Below the pieces are notes generated by a model. The model was not told the origin of the DNA. It saw only the letters and a list, made by a program, of their open reading frames with translations, and searched no databases. From Megachile rotundata (lineage: Eukaryota; Arthropoda; Insecta; Hymenoptera; Megachilidae), in contig NC_134984.1 in the NCBI RefSeq assembly GCF_050947335.1, forward strand, positions 15,295,926 to 15,359,925: a stretch of 64,000 bases of DNA, in the 5' to 3' direction. Shown piece after piece: positions 24,640 through 38,800 of the stretch (within the stretch, counting starts at the first letter, position 1; each line of letters opens with the position of its first letter). Position numbers and translations under genes: made by a program.

Positions 24640-25071
24640 CACTAAAACTACCAAACCGGTCAAATGAGTTCCATAAGTTCCTTATAAGATACACATTTTA
24701 TTAACCCCTTGCACTATGACTTATTTATCAAGTGCGTCAGCACTGCGCAACTAAGCCATAATATTAAAATAGGCAAAAAAATTAAAATGTTAATTCAATA
24801 TGGTATTATTCAATTGTTAACTATGCAAATTATAATAGGACTTGAACTCTAAATTGAAGCGTATTAAAAATTTGAGTAAAATTGATCACAAACGAAGCTA
24901 CTAGTGCGTCACGAGTCAGACTCGTGAAAATATTGCAAGAGTTTAAAGTACATTCCAAATCAGAATTGATTTTCATCAAGATAAAGAATAAATGTGTGTA
25001 CAAATTTATGTTTCGTTTGTTTATTTATTTTCTAACTTCAAATGAAGCACACATTATACGTCGGTTTAGTG
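24640..25071 (+). mobile_element. Second TTAA-flanked element (CACTAAA ends)
   Basis: The left end is TTAA (24636-24639) then CACTAAAACTACCAAACCG. The right end is CGTCGGTTTAGTG then TTAA (25072-25075). The ends are short inverted repeats (CACTAAA...CCG). The interior holds AGTGCGTCACGAG (24903) and a perfect palindrome CACGAGTC-A-GACTCGTG (24910-24926). Another TTAA-CCCCTTGCACT word at about 24700 may be a nested fragment. No transposase is present. Confidence 0.6.
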
Positions 25072-25075
25072 TTAA

Positions 25076-26930
25076 ATTTAAAAAGTTCTTAAAAGAAAAA
25101 AAAGTGAGGGTAATAATTTATCCGTCGGGGCGTAGGCTCGAGTCAATTAGATTCCATAAAGAGGTTCCTTATTATTCTTCCGGTTGTTTCTTTCGCAACA
25201 TTATCCCTCGCGCGAGTTACTCCGCGGAAGCTACTTAATCAAAGCGAAAGAACGAGGACGCGAGGCTCCTTCCCGCCGGACGAATTTCGCTCGGCAACGA
25301 GTAAACGCTGCAAAAGAACGGTCCTCGTCATCTCTCCGGGAAACACGGTCAAAGACGAGGCGGAGGAGGAAGAAAAACATCCGACAAACGTGGGGAATAA
25401 GGAACGGGGAAATCGTGCCGCGAAACAGAATTCAAAGGAACCGGGAAACAATGGAACGGCTGCCGTGCCGCACGAATTCTTTCGCGAATTCATTCAACGA
25501 TGTAACTGCGCGATGAGAAACGACATTTTGCCGATGAATACTCTGCCAGGAAGGGCAACACAGCCGGGATGCACGCGATTGTACGCTTAAGGACACCCTC
25601 CCTACCTGGCCTTGTTTCGCAGCCTCTGTTCATCTCCCTCTCTGTCTGACGTAGCAAAATTCTGGTAAGGGGTCTTCCTTCTTTTCACGGCCGACGCTGG
25701 ATTGCGGCGTGTAATTCCGGGTCGTCGCAGACGGCGATCTACATATCGTTAACGACGCCTGGATGTGTGTCGAGAACCGGCTGACGTCAAAAGTCTCTCT
25801 CTTTCTGTCGAGCGAAACGTAATCTGGAACGCCGCTTCTGTGCGTTGTCTCTTCGTCGAAATCTCGCTCGTGGAAATAGAGGGACCCGGTTTCGTGTCAG
25901 GCCAAGTTTCTACGTCTTTTGTTTAGAACTAGCGAACGCCTGCCTGCTGATATTCTTTTGTGCGAGCCGACGATGGCTTCGGATCCGATCGTACTTTCGT
26001 ACAATGCGACACTTTCTTACGCTCTTACATCGCTTTGCGATATTAGTAAAAAGTGAAATATCGTTAATGAGATGTTTTAAAGGGTCCATCAAGAATTCTA
26101 ATTTGCGCGTTACATTTCAGTTCATTCTTCACTGTGCGTTGGTTAAAGAATCTGCATCCTTTGTATCTTCTTTCTTTCGGTATTATCCTGCTCCGCCATT
26201 CCTTGTGCCATTTATATCCTGCCTCGTTGTCTTCTTTTAAAACCTTCCTCGGTAAGTAGCTTATTAATCCAAGAAATGTAGACGGTGTTCCGGGTGTTCT
26301 TGCGCCATGAATTTCTTTCTGGCAATTAACTTGTTTTCCACCGTACACGGACTAATATCTTACTTTATTCTTCTCGAAACGGCACCGTACGTCTTCCGAT
26401 TAAGTTCGCTCTATAATTGCGACGATGCTCGAAAGAATTGTAACACTGGTAAATTCAAGATAATTCGTAAATACGGGAAGGATACAATCATGGAAACGAT
26501 TTTCTGGAACGTTGAACCGTGAGTTGTATGAAACACGATTGAAATGATTTCGCGCGATAGGTGCCGTTCGTGAATTGATTGCAGGATCAATTTTAATCGC
26601 TTCCGCTCCACATCCATAGCGCGACGAGTTACACATTCTAATGCATCCCCTATTAATTTGCTAGTAGCCATTAGTTTTGCCGGTTCCCACCTATTGGCCC
26701 GTCTATCTATCACTATGCACTGCAATATTGTCAGAATTCAATAAAGCAAACGAACTGTTGATTCAATGTGTGGAGTTCTCGTTATCCTGCTGAAACACGA
26801 TTCGATACTCTCGATCATCGTGATTATCGTTAAACCAGCAATCAGCTATTTTATATTAAGAACATTCATGAAGGCCCATACAGCTATTTTAACATTTGCG
26901 ATATTAAACTGATAGCGTATTAACTGTATT
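25076..26930. other. GC-rich intron segment, no supported gene
   Basis: Many overlapping frames occur on both strands (longest 131 codons at 25845-26240, plus). Composition is arginine-rich, serine-rich and phenylalanine-rich with no domains. It is likely non-coding. Confidence 0.4.
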
Positions 26931-26939
26931 GGTACATAT

Positions 26940-28290
26940 GTTATTTATATCTTAAATTGATATGGGATACACATTTCATGATACATATGTGTCATACTTG
27001 GTCTTTTAGAATATTTAGAGAATTATATTTTAGAGGATACTGGTCAATTTTATTATTATTTCTTCGTAAGTGGAAATGAAAAATAAGTCAGAATAAAATT
27101 GGTGCAGTGGTAGTCGGAGTACACATATGATCACATATGTATATGAGTCATGCTTGTTCTTTTAGAATATTTTTGAGAATTATATTTTAAAGGATACTAG
27201 TCAATTTTATCATTATTTCTTCGTAAGTTGAAGTGAAAAATAAGTCAGAACAAAATTGGTGCAGTGGTAGTTGGAGAACACACATGATCACATATGTATT
27301 CAAGTTATACTTGCTCTTTAAAATTTTGTTTGAGAATTACATTTTAGAGGATACTGCTGAATTTTATCATTATTTCTTCATAAGTTGAAATGAAAAATAA
27401 GTCAGAATAAAATTGGTGCAGTGGTAAAGTCTCAGGTACACATATGATCACATATGTATTCAAGTTATACTTGCTTTTTAAAATTTTTTTTGAGAATTAC
27501 ATTTTAGAGGATGCAGGTGAATTTTATCATTATTTCTTCATAAGTTGAAGTGAAAAATAAGTCAGAATAAAATTGGTGCAGTGGTAAAGTCTCAGGTACA
27601 CATATGATCACATATGTATTCAAGTTATACTTGCACTTTAAAATTTTGTTTGAGAATTACATTTTAGAGGATACTGGTGAATTTTGTCATTATTTCTTCG
27701 TAAGTTGAGGTGAAAAATAAGTCAGAATAAAATTGATGCAATGGTAAAGTCTCAGGTACACATATGATCACATATGTATTCAAATTATACTTGCACTTTA
27801 AAATTTTGTTTGAGAATTACATTTTAGAGGATACTGCTGAATTTTATCATTATTTTTTCATAAGTTGAAATGAAAAATAAGTCAGAATAAAATTGGTGCA
27901 GTGGTAAAGTCTCAGGTACACATATGATCACATATGTATTCAAATTATACTTGCACTTTAAAATTTTGTTTGAGAATTACATTTTAGAGGATACTGCTGA
28001 ATTTTATCATTATTTCTTCGTAAGTTGAAATGAAAAATAAGTCAGAATAAAATTGATGCAATGGTAAAGTCTCAGGTACACATATGATCACATATGTATT
28101 CAAGTTATACTTGCTCTTTAAAATTTTTTTTGAGAATTACATTTTAGAGGATGCAGGTGAATTTTATCATTATTTCTTCATAAGTTGAAGTGAAAAAGAA
28201 GTCAGAATAAAATTGGTGCAATGGTAGTCTGGGATACACATGTCATCACATATGTATACGTGTCATGGACTCTTAGAATATTTTACAAAA
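26940..28290 (+). repeat. 160-bp tandem repeat, about eight units
   Basis: CTCAGGTACACATATGATCA recurs at 27431, 27591, 27751, 27911 and 28071, an exact 160-bp period. More diverged units lie on both sides (about 26960, 27117, 27279 and 28230). Each unit has a near-palindrome CATATGATCACATATG, then TTTGAGAATTACATTTTAGA and AAAATAAGTCAGAATAAAAT. Confidence 0.97.
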
Positions 28291-31200
28291 TACTGCTCAA
28301 TTGTACCATTATACTCTCTTCGTAGGTTGATATGAAAATGTCGAGACAAAATTTTTAATTCTGACCTGTGATCAGACCAGATGTATCCACATATGGTGGT
28401 ATCCACACATGGTGGTATCCCTTGATGAGCTTTCCTCTTTGGAAGTATCCTGTACCAGGACCTACACGTTGAGAAGTGTATAAAAAAGTATTCCTGGGTG
28501 AAACCCGTAGCATCCTTCCGGTAGCCCACATTTAGCTATTCAGAGCACCGTAGCTGTTATACTGGAAATGCAAGTTCATCAAACAGTAGCCATCGGGTCT
28601 GATTCATCGAGCTGTTCCACTGAAAGAATATCTGGCTCGTATCGATCGAACCGCAACAGAACCTCGAGGGTAATTCGGAGCTGTATCTGGTACGACGCAA
28701 CGATCGAGTAGCAAGCCAGATGGGAAGTTGCGCAAAATCGCGAGAGGGTATCTTTTTGCGCGGATTGCCTCGACGCTAGACGCGGCCTCGGCGCGAAAGG
28801 CAAAAGGGAAGATTGCACCCTTAGGTGCCGTGCGGGGTTACTGCAGGGAAATGCACTTCTCTGCATCAAACCAGGCACTCAGCCGTGCGTACCTTCTTCC
28901 GTATACCTTTCTACGTGCGACTGTTCGCGATCAAAGCTGCTCGAATGTCTTCTTTCCCTTCGCAGCGTCGCGTCGCTTCAAAACGCCCCGTGAAAGAACG
29001 AAGGATTCGGGTTGTCGTCCCCGGTAAAGTTTCTTTGGACAGCCTCGTCTATTCAGGTATTCACGCGGGAATGAAAATTTTTGAAAGATCCGTGAATTCA
29101 CCGCGATCCACCCTGTCACCTTTGATCTTCGGGTTAGACTCGCGAATTTCCTTATTCTCTGCACTTTTCTCGCCATAAATATTTATACGGTACTTCTCGC
29201 GACTTTTATTTCTATTCAATTTGAGACACGAATTTGCGGTCTCTACCATGTGCGAAAGGGTTCGATCAATCGCATTTAGAGAAAGGGGGCGATAGATGGA
29301 ATCAGAAAATTACAGTGTTCAACTCGAGCGATTGCAGAGTTCAGATCAAATGGCATACATTATACGTGGGTCGTAAATTGTGCCTCAAGCGTGATTCAGC
29401 TGGACATTGCCTCATAAAGCGATTTGATAAATTTCTTAATTTATACGCGGAAGTCGTTTCAGGGTCTTTTATGGAATATTTAGAAATTGTAAATGATACT
29501 GTTGTTGCAACAACGTAATTAAAATAGCCTTTTCTTACCAATATAACATATATTTTATAATTTATAGAATCATATATAATTTATTTTGATTTTTATACAT
29601 TCAATGTTGATACAGTTTGCAAGTAAGTCATTCAAAAGCAATATTAAATATTCAAAATGTAATTAACAAAAATTATACTCGATTTGTCCCCTTCACCTTT
29701 ATTACACAATTACCATAAATAGGAATTTTTTTTCATTACATAATTAATTGCACGTCGCTTGTTAATTCAAACAAACTACGGATGCATACCTTTCAGAAAT
29801 TCATGAGTTTAGAGTACACATGCATTAATTAATTTTAGTAGAATCGATAATTGCGCTTGTTAACAGCTTAATAAGAGAACCTATTAAAATCTGTAATTAC
29901 ATTTGTTAATCGTAACAATTCTATCAAAATTATACCAGCTCAATTTGTCAACAGCTTTAACGTTTTTTAAAACGAACGGAAGTGTAATAAATCGTTCTGT
30001 CATTTTTAAAATATGAGTTCTTCAAATTGACTACAAAATGACAGTAGCAAAATCTGATAAATATTTGTAGTTGCTAAATTAAGTTTGCGACAATGTGAAT
30101 CTAATTTAACGTCTTTTGTCAGCGCCATTAATAAATCGACTATCGCATCGTTCGCGGGGGTCATTATAGTCGTCGACGATAAAGACCACCATCGGGAGAC
30201 GACTCATTCTTGCTGATTGAAAAATCCTGATAATCCCCTGACAGTTTAATCAAACGTTGTGTTTAAATTTCCCCTAGCCCCGTGGCGCCGCTAGCTCGAA
30301 TACAACCGATTGCATGACTGTAATTTATCTTAAATGCTCGGCTGCGACGAGTAAAGACCGCACGAGGTGTACGAGCAATTTGTTACCATTATCCGGTTTA
30401 TCGCAGCCAACGGGAAATGGACGTCGCGTTTTTCCTTTCTGCTGCCTTTTTACATCGAACACAGATTCTGTTAATAGTGTCGTCCATTAGATTTCTTGTT
30501 GGATGAAATGTCGGGTGCTCGAGTTGTTGATTGTTCGATATGTTTCACAGAAATTCTTACGTTCTGAATAATCGATAATCTCTGTAATGGTACAACTCGA
30601 TTTTAATATTCCTGCATTCAGCAAATAATTCTCTGCCCAAAATATTTGATCAACAAATATAGCTGCGGATGTACGCGTTTATCGAAGTCAACAAAACGAA
30701 TTTACAAACGGCATTTCCGTTCTAATATCCGAATGTATCATGATAATGGAGAAATAGAGAAGAAAAACAGCAATAAGAATATAGCGCGCGACACGCGAGA
30801 AAAAGCTGTAAATAAAGTCCGGTGTACCGTGATCAGTGGAATCAGTCGATGGTTGGTCAGCCCAGATACGCTATCGAGATTGTTTTCAGTGACACGTGAT
30901 CGATACCGGTGTTCCATCGAAGCGATTCGACGATAAACGAAAGCATTAAACGCGACAGAAAATGAACAAGAAGAATCAACAAAAAATATAGGCAAATCTA
31001 GGATAAAAGATATACAAACGTCAGTTGGCGGCACGATACGCGTCGACCGCTGTCTGCTTCACCCTCCAGGGACGATTTCTGTCGCCTACACGTATTCGAT
31101 TTTTCGCGAGTGTTCGTAAATGAAACAAAAAAACACAACGGACACGGCGGTATCTGCCGATTCGATCGTTGATAAGATCTTTGATCGACGGTGAACCGGC

Positions 31201-31845
31201 CCGGTGGATTGTAACGTGTGCAGCTCGAACGGGTATTCCACGGGCACAAACTGGTCGACCGGACAGGGTCGATCGTTAATCGAGAGAAATTAAAAGGACA
31301 TCGGATTACCAGCGGCCACTTTGTCTCTCTGTCTGTATGTTTTCGCGTTTTCGACGGCTGCCGGTCGATCCCGAGGATTATGGCTGACGTGTACCTCCAT
31401 TTCGAACGTGGCCGACGTTGTAATTGTTTCTTTAGAGCTCAATCGATTCATCGCGTTTCGATCAAGCCTCGGAAAAGTGACGGGAATCAAGCGGTAATTG
31501 GAAAATTTGTTTTATCCCCGGAAACTATTACCATCGATTTGTTGACGCGAATCGAAATTTGCAAGATTTTCAAATTTAATCTCGGAAAATACTGTTGTGA
31601 CGTAGGTTCAATATGGACATGCATGTTCATGGATACATTTTTAAATTCCCTTTATTCTTAAATCCAAGCTTTCCAGATTTTCTTTCAGTACAATTTTTCT
31701 AATTTTGATTTCATATTTCAAAATTCTGAATTGTTCAAATTTTCAAGCATCTTCAAGTCCTTAAATAGTTATGCAAATTTCTAAACTTCAACAAATCTTC
31801 AAATGTGTAGATTTTTTAATTTCTATATAGTAATGTATCGATATA
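28291..31845. other. Intron segment with GC-rich islands, no supported gene
   Basis: The parts 28560-29180 and 30120-31620 are GC-rich with overlapping frames on both strands (up to 147 codons at 31218-31661). The stretch 29520-30110 is AT-rich. No recognisable protein was found. The non-repetitive islands are candidates for conserved enhancers, but that needs comparison with another species. Confidence 0.4.
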
Positions 31846-31849
31846 AGTG

Positions 31850-32270
31850 AAACTGATCTACACTATATAAATGAAAATGATCTGTACTGAGAGAAGATTC
31901 TTTGAAACACCCAAAAGCTAGTAATAATATGATACATTGACGAACGATATAGGTCAAAATGATCTACAGGACATAAGTGAAAAAATTCCATTACTGAGAG
32001 AAGGTTCATTGAAACATTCAGAAGCTAGTAATAATATGAAACATTGACGAACGATGTAAGTCAAAATGATCTACAGGATATAAGTGAAAAAAATTCCATT
32101 ACTGAGAGGAGGTTCTTTGAAACATTCAGAAGCTAATAATAATATGAAACATTGACGAACGATGTAAGTCAAAATGATCTACAGGACATAAGTGAAAAAA
32201 TTCCATTACTGAGAGCAGGTTCTTTGAAACACCCAGAATCTAGTATTAATATGAAACATTGACCCGAGTC
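31850..32270 (+). repeat. 107-bp tandem repeat
   Basis: GATCTACAGGA recurs at 31961, 32068 and 32176. Each is followed by TAAGTGAAAAAATTCCATTA, then GAAACATTCAGAAGCTA and CATTGACGAACGAT. Partial units lie at both ends. Confidence 0.95.
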
Positions 32271-34665
32271 CCAGTATATCCGTGAATTTTCTATAGTTCT
32301 TTAATTCCGAATAGTAATAAAGCCGAATAATTTCTAATAAAAAAATGGCAGATGGCATTAGAATTCGCTCGAAATTTCAGCGAATACGAACTTTTCCCCG
32401 TGGCAAAAAGTTGCAGATTTATGGTAGCGTTATACCATTTCATAAAGCAGAGTCAACGTAGCTGGAATAAATTCGTTCGTGACGAAATGTGCTTTCGCCC
32501 GGGGCACGATCGGTCCCGTTAATGGAAAACCATCATCGTCGACGCTAATTTGTCCAACGGGAAAGGGAACTTTTCAAGGAGCACCCGGCTGACAAATATG
32601 GCCGACATCGAATCACGTTTCACGATGAAAAGCAAGGGAGGGACGGTTAATTCGCGAGCCAGGATTTTACGTGCCGTCCGCGAAAACCGACGGATGAAAT
32701 CGTTTTCTAGGGGAAACTAATTACCGGTGTTTACGGGAAAACTCGCCGGCCGCGGAGGCACTCACGGAGCGTCCGAGATATTTGATATTCCCCGTTTTCG
32801 AATCGGGATACGCGGCCGATAATTGCGTAAAACGTGGCTGGGAATATCGATGAGCATTTATTATCGGAAATTTCTTTTCGGACGCGTGTGCTCGACTACG
32901 CGTCGGCGCGCCTGTGTACATTCGATTGCCTGTGAAAATTTTATTCCCGGGCCTCGATTCAATTTTCGGCCGTGTCGCCTCCGATATAATTGTTCGCGAA
33001 TATCGTTGATCAACGATTGATATTCACACGGTATAATCAACGTCATCGACGAATAACTCTGCGTAATCAACGCGTTAAGCACTCCACTTCTCTCCAACGT
33101 TTCTACACGTTTCATGCATTCTGTTCGAGATTTATTTTCTACAGAGAAGACTCTTCGTTATTGACCGTGTAAAAATTCTCTGAATCAAATATGGAAAATA
33201 AGTAAAATTAAAGTAAGAAGAATTTGTAGGAAGGAATAAGGCAATCAAATATGCCTTTGAGCTGCAGCACTGTCTGTCATCACATTTTTGCCAATTTACT
33301 TTTTCTCCTAAACTCTTCTAACTGTCTCTTTCTTCTAAACATTTTTATGCACTTAATTTAAACTATTTAACAGTCTTCAATCTTCAGGGTCTCGTGCAAG
33401 TCTGATTAACATCAGATTACACATTTGACCAGACTTATATGAGTCTAATGTTTTTCACTGAACTTGCTGTTTCACCTCTTTGCTGTTTCACTCTATACTT
33501 CACCCTTATGTTGTTGATTTTCGAGTTACTTTGTTACATGTATATTATTAAATGTGATTGTTTCAAATTCTTCTTATTATTTCACATCCACATCCTTAGA
33601 CCTAAATGGAACTAGCAGACGTCATTCAACAGCGTCTCCAAGAAAAACATCTGACATCAAATTTCACCCCCATGTCAACAAGAGGGGTAGTCAGAGGACC
33701 TCTTAGAAATTTCTTTGCTCCATTTGTCCCACTGAATGACATACATAAATTCTGCCTAGAGATGCTCATCTCACTGATGTTTAGTCATCCATTTAATATT
33801 GCAAGTAGTCAAAGGTCATATTCGACCACAATTAAACTTGCTCATAAGATCTTTAGGGAAATGTATAAATGAAAGGCGTTTTACGAGGCGTAATAACGGG
33901 TAGAAACACAGCGTGAATGAAAACAACGCAAAATATTATTCGGTGATCGGGTCGCGTGTAGGCGCGTAGTCACGCGAGCCACTCGTCTGGCAATCCAATC
34001 GCGGGATCAAAAGGTTGACTCCGCGAAAGCCGGCTCGATTGTACGGCCGCGTCGCGTCGTTGGGAAACTCGTTGTCGATCGCGAGGAACGATACACGGGC
34101 CGGAATGAGAGGAATGATATATATGGACGGAAAAGGGAATAGGAGGAGGAGGATTGCAGAGCGCGCAACTTTGAGCGACCGGTAAAAGCATTAACTCGTC
34201 TCTCGGAACGGAGCACGATCGACTCGTTCTCTTTTCGCTCGTGCGATGCCCGCGCACGATAACCGACCACGACGTGCACGTCACCGGGTGCATCGGAAAC
34301 ATACCTATCGAGACGTATGGAATTTTATATGAACCTAGAGGACACGCCAGATCGCATTTCCTTTACTACCGGAAGATCCTACTGCGTCGCTGTTTGAGAC
34401 GTTCGATGCCTTTTTGTGGATAAGAATTCTGCGATCGGGGGACAAACGGTTTTTTGATTGGGGAATTTCTTGATATTATTTACGCGTTCGATAATGGAGG
34501 AGATAAGGTATATTAGGTGAAGTTCATTTTTCAGATAGTGTACTGGATTCTGCTCTTGCGTTAAGATGCTATCGCATAAATTTTAAGGGGGGAAGTTGTT
34601 AAACACTGTTGTATCTCTAGCAGCATCAATTTTATAACAGTCTGATATTTTGTTAAAATTAGAAC
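32271..34665. other. Mixed GC/AT intron segment, no supported gene
   Basis: GC-rich parts lie at 32380-33120 and 33880-34440. An 88-codon frame at 33606-33872 (plus, containing STRGVVRGPLRNFFAPFVP) sits in AT-rich DNA. It reads more protein-like than most but matches no family I know. Confidence 0.35.
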
Positions 34666-34669
34666 GAAG

Positions 34670-35345
34670 TATGTAATATATAGGGAAATGGCTACATAAC
34701 CTCAATTTTTGATGATGATACAAAATAAGCATATTAATATTACAAAGAATCATATCGACTAATAAAATTGAGAAACATGTAACGTATAGCGAAATGACTA
34801 CATAACCTCAATTTTGGCGAATGATATAAAATAATCATATTAATATTGCAAAGAATCATATCGACTAATAAAATTGAGAAACATGTGACGTATAGTGAAA
34901 TGGCTACATAACCGCAATTTTTGTTAATGTCACAAAATAATCATATTAGTATTACAAAGAATTATATAGATTAATAAAAATGAGAAATATGTGACATATA
35001 GTGAAATGGCTACATAATCTCAATTTTTGTTGATGTCACAAAATAATCATATTAATATTACAATGAATCATATCGACTAATAAAGTTGAGAAGCATGTGA
35101 CGTATAGTGAAATGGCTACATAACCTCAATTTTGGTGGATGGTAAAAAATAATCATATTAATATTACAAAGAATCATATCGACTAATAAAAATGAGAAAC
35201 ATGTGACGTATAGTGAAATGGCTACATAACCTCAATTTTTGTGGATGATGCAAAATAATCATATTAATATTACAAGGAACCATATCGACTAATAAAATTG
35301 AACAACATATGACATACAGTAAAGTAGCTAAAACATCAATTTTTG
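34670..35345 (+). repeat. 106-bp tandem repeat, about six to seven units
   Basis: GAAATG(G/A)CTACATAA recurs at 34685, 34791, 34897, 35003, 35109 and 35215, an exact 106-bp period. A decayed unit follows at about 35321. Units contain AATCATATTAATATTACAA and ATCATATCGACTAATAAAA. Confidence 0.97.
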
Positions 35346-36735
35346 TCCATAATAAAAGATAACCATATTGTTGCTATAAAATACCTTAACCATCACCAAA
35401 ATTGAGAAAAAAAATATAACATACTAAAATACCTAAAAACCATCAATTTTAAAAGAGACATCAAACCAACTCTTTTAAATATATATTTCAGAAATAATTG
35501 TTGAGTCTTAACAGAATAAAGACATTAAAAACTCGAGATAAAATCGGAAGCAGAATAAAAATAATTGACAAGCGTTATCGTTTTCGGTAACAAGTTTTTG
35601 CCTCCGTATAAAACGCATGGCCTCGGGAGTCGCGGGTGAAAAATTTGTGCATCAAAACTGCTGTCGCTTTATTCGAGCCGGCGATAAATAAGCGAACAAC
35701 GGGCTGCGCCCGTTTTTCTTGGGCTGCTCGTTAAAAACGAGAGTTTCCCCGATAATTAAACGGTTATTTTGCGTCCGTAGTTAATTAGCAACGCGATATA
35801 AACGAAGATGAACAAAAACGTTCATGAATATCCCACTTTAATATAGTTTCTCTCGTCGAAACTTATGTAATGTTTCTTCCGCGAGAGCGGTTCTTTTGTC
35901 GCGAAATAAACGGCTAAGTTGAGTGCTTTTTCAAACATTTTTAAGGAGTTCGAAACTGTTTGGTGCGACAAACTGTTTGGGATATCAAATAGAGATATCT
36001 ACAGGGTGGTTCAAAATTAATGCACTTTTAATTACAAATTTTATTGTTATAAAATTACTTTGAAGATGTTTCAATCATATGAATATAAGAGCATATGTGT
36101 ACATAAAATTTTGTGTGAAGTATTGGATCATACCAGTACAGGTTCTTTAAAAAAAATTATTTCTTTGTGTTAAAAAATTATTTAAGAAACAACGATGTGG
36201 TCAAGTAATAACTTTTCCATCCACCCACTTCCATCAGTTGTTCCACATGAATACTAATAAAAATCACACGGAAACTTGCTCTACAACCCGTTCGAACAAG
36301 GTCAAAGTTGCATGCACCGTTTTAACGGGACGCGTGCAAGCGTATAAACACTGTCGGGAAATTTTGTGAAGCATCGTAAGCGGCTCGCGTGCAATTATTA
36401 CTCGCGAGACTCGAAGTTTGACGAACTTTGTATCGCGAGGATACGGATGCGGCTGGTCGTGCGAAGGGTCGTTTAGGGCCCGTCGAAACGAACGGTCGCT
36501 ACGGGAGGCGTCGTGTCTCTCGCGACGAACTTTCTCTCGACGAACATCCTCGTCGAGGCAGCTTTCGCATAACTCGTTTGTTGCCTCGCGACCAACTTCA
36601 CGGGATGTATAATATTGTTGCGACACTATGAAAATCCCTTAGGATTAAACTCGAGTACTTATTGACCTCGAGCATTTATTATTCTGTACCGTCTGTCTGA
36701 CGAAGACATTTTGAATTATAACGAACGACTTCGTG
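35346..36735. other. Intron segment, no supported gene
   Basis: At 36001 the sequence ACAGGGTGGTTCAAAAT resembles the outer end of insect DNA transposons, and AT-rich DNA follows to about 36250. A partner end was not found. The stretch 36264-36640 is GC-rich with overlapping frames on both strands and no domain. Confidence 0.35.
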
Positions 36736-36739
36736 TACG

Positions 36740-37120
36740 TTTAATGGTACAAATACGATTCTGAAATGTTACGTTTGATAGCTGATTTTGGACTGAAGTA
36801 TACTTTCTAATTTTTTACGTGGAAAGGGCGGACATACATACGTTTGTAGTTGGACAGATGCAAGGATATTTTACCTTTCACTCTTAATTATTTGATCCTC
36901 AAAATTTCCTTTCGACCGCGATCAAATTCGTTTAATGTTACCAATGCAATTCTGAAATGTTACGTTTATAAACCATGATAGCTGATTTTAGACTGAAGTA
37001 TGCTTTCTAATTTTTTACGTGGAAAGGTCACACATACATACGTTTGTAGTTGGACAGATGCAAGGATATTTTATCCTTCACTCTTAATTATTTGCTCCTC
37101 AAAATTTCCTTTCGTCCGTA
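36740..37120 (+). repeat. 191-bp tandem duplication
   Basis: TTCTGAAATGTTACGTTT (36759 and 36950) begins two copies. Both contain GACTGAAGTAT, TTCTAATTTTTTACGTGGAA and TAGTTGGACAGATGCAAGGA. They are about 90% alike by eye, with a short insertion near the start of the second. Confidence 0.95.
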
Positions 37121-38039
37121 ATTAAATTCGCAGTCATAATTGGCACAATGAAAACTGACGTTTAACCAGACAACAGAGATTACTAAGGACAAGTATTTAA
37201 TCATTTAACCTCATCTTTTAATATTAATGTTTCCTCGAGAGTGCCTTTCATAATTAATTCAACCGAATTTCAGCCCCGACAGTCAACATATTAAATTGGA
37301 AGTCTTTTAATCGATTTAAAGTGGAAATAAATGATTCCTGCAGCCGTGATTCAATTTATTGTCAAGAATCGTTTTCTTGCAGCGTCGATAACGAGAAAGC
37401 GTGAAGTGGTTTCGGATAATCCATCTCTCCATCTCATTTCGTTCTTTCATCGCGAAACTTCGCTCCGGCGAGCACGCACAATGCGTCAGCGCTCGCAAGT
37501 AGTACGACCGACCATATAGTCAGACAGAGCGTGTTGCCGCCTCCATTCCACCGGGGCCCGTTGTTTATCGCCGTCGCGACGACGGGCCACGCAAAATCGC
37601 GCGACAGTTTCAGAGTTTCTTCTTCCGACGAAACAATGCCACCAGCTACGCGTAACCACCCCTCGAGAGTTCATTCGCTACACCCTCCTCATACCCCTTT
37701 CGCGAATGCTTTACGCTTTTCGTCGCTTATCGTGGCTCACCTGCGACACTCGCCAAAGAATATTCGTTCCACGTCTCATTTTTTAAGTCTTACAACACCT
37801 TCGTCTGCTGGGACCCTTATTTCCATATTATTGTCTGACTTGGAATAATTATAAACGGCTCTTCTTACGAACAACGCGGTGTTGAGGTTATTTGAGGAGT
37901 TTTTTCTTTCTTCATATTTTTCTAATTTTTTATTGCTAAATGGGAGTTTTCTTTTCCTGCCAATTCTCTCATAGGTTCACCGAATTTCTTACTAATTTTT
38001 TACTTTTAAATCATGTGTTATTATACGTATAAGGTATTT

Positions 38040-38800
38040 GGGCTATTCTGATCTGCATATACAGAAACAATTTTTTTTTCTGCAAATTTGTTTTTAGTAA
38101 AATGTGAAAAGGATTTTTGAAAGGAATTCAGTCAAGGAATTTTCTTGGTGCTTTTCTTATAAATTGTTCTCTGAATTGCTTACAATTTTTTTATTCATAA
38201 GTCTTGTATTGTCAAATGAGGTATTTGTGGTATTCTTATCTTGCATAAGAAGAAATAATATTGTTTTCTTCCTGCAAATTTTTGTTCAGCAAGATGTGAG
38301 TTCAGTTAAGAAGTTCTCTTGGTACTTTTCTTATAAGCTGTTCATTGAATTGCTTACAATTTTTTCTGGTTCATAAATTATGTATTATCATATGAGATAT
38401 TTATGGTATTCTTATCTGCATGAAAAGAAATAATTATTTTCTTCTTGCAAATTTTTGTTCAGCAAGATGTGAGTTCAGTTAAGAAAATTTTTTGGTACTT
38501 TTCATATAAGCCATTCACTGAATTGCCTACAATTTTTTTATTCATAAATCTTGTACTATTATAGGAAGTACGTATGGTACTCTTATCTGTGTAAAATCTA
38601 ATAATTGTTTTCTTTTTGTAAATTTTTATGTAGCAATATATAAATTTGTTCAATGATTTTGCTTAGTAATTTTGTTACAGGGTCTTCATTTAATGGCTCA
38701 CTATTTTTTGCTTCATAAATGTTTTTTCAAATAAATAATTTTTTTTCTGCAAACTTCTTTCAGCAACATCCCTGAACGAATTTTCTCAGCCATTCTGTAA
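38040..38800 (+). repeat. 173-bp tandem repeat, four to five diverged units
   Basis: CAGCAAGATGTGAGTTCAGT occurs at 38287 and 38460. Related forms occur near 38096 and 38632. Units also contain TGGTA(C/T)TTTTC, TTCA(T/C)TGAATTGC and TACAATTTTTT. Confidence 0.9.

Noticed and set aside
36001..36250. DNA transposon starting ACAGGGTGGTTC
   Set aside because: Only one end-like word is visible. No partner inverted repeat, target duplication or transposase was found.
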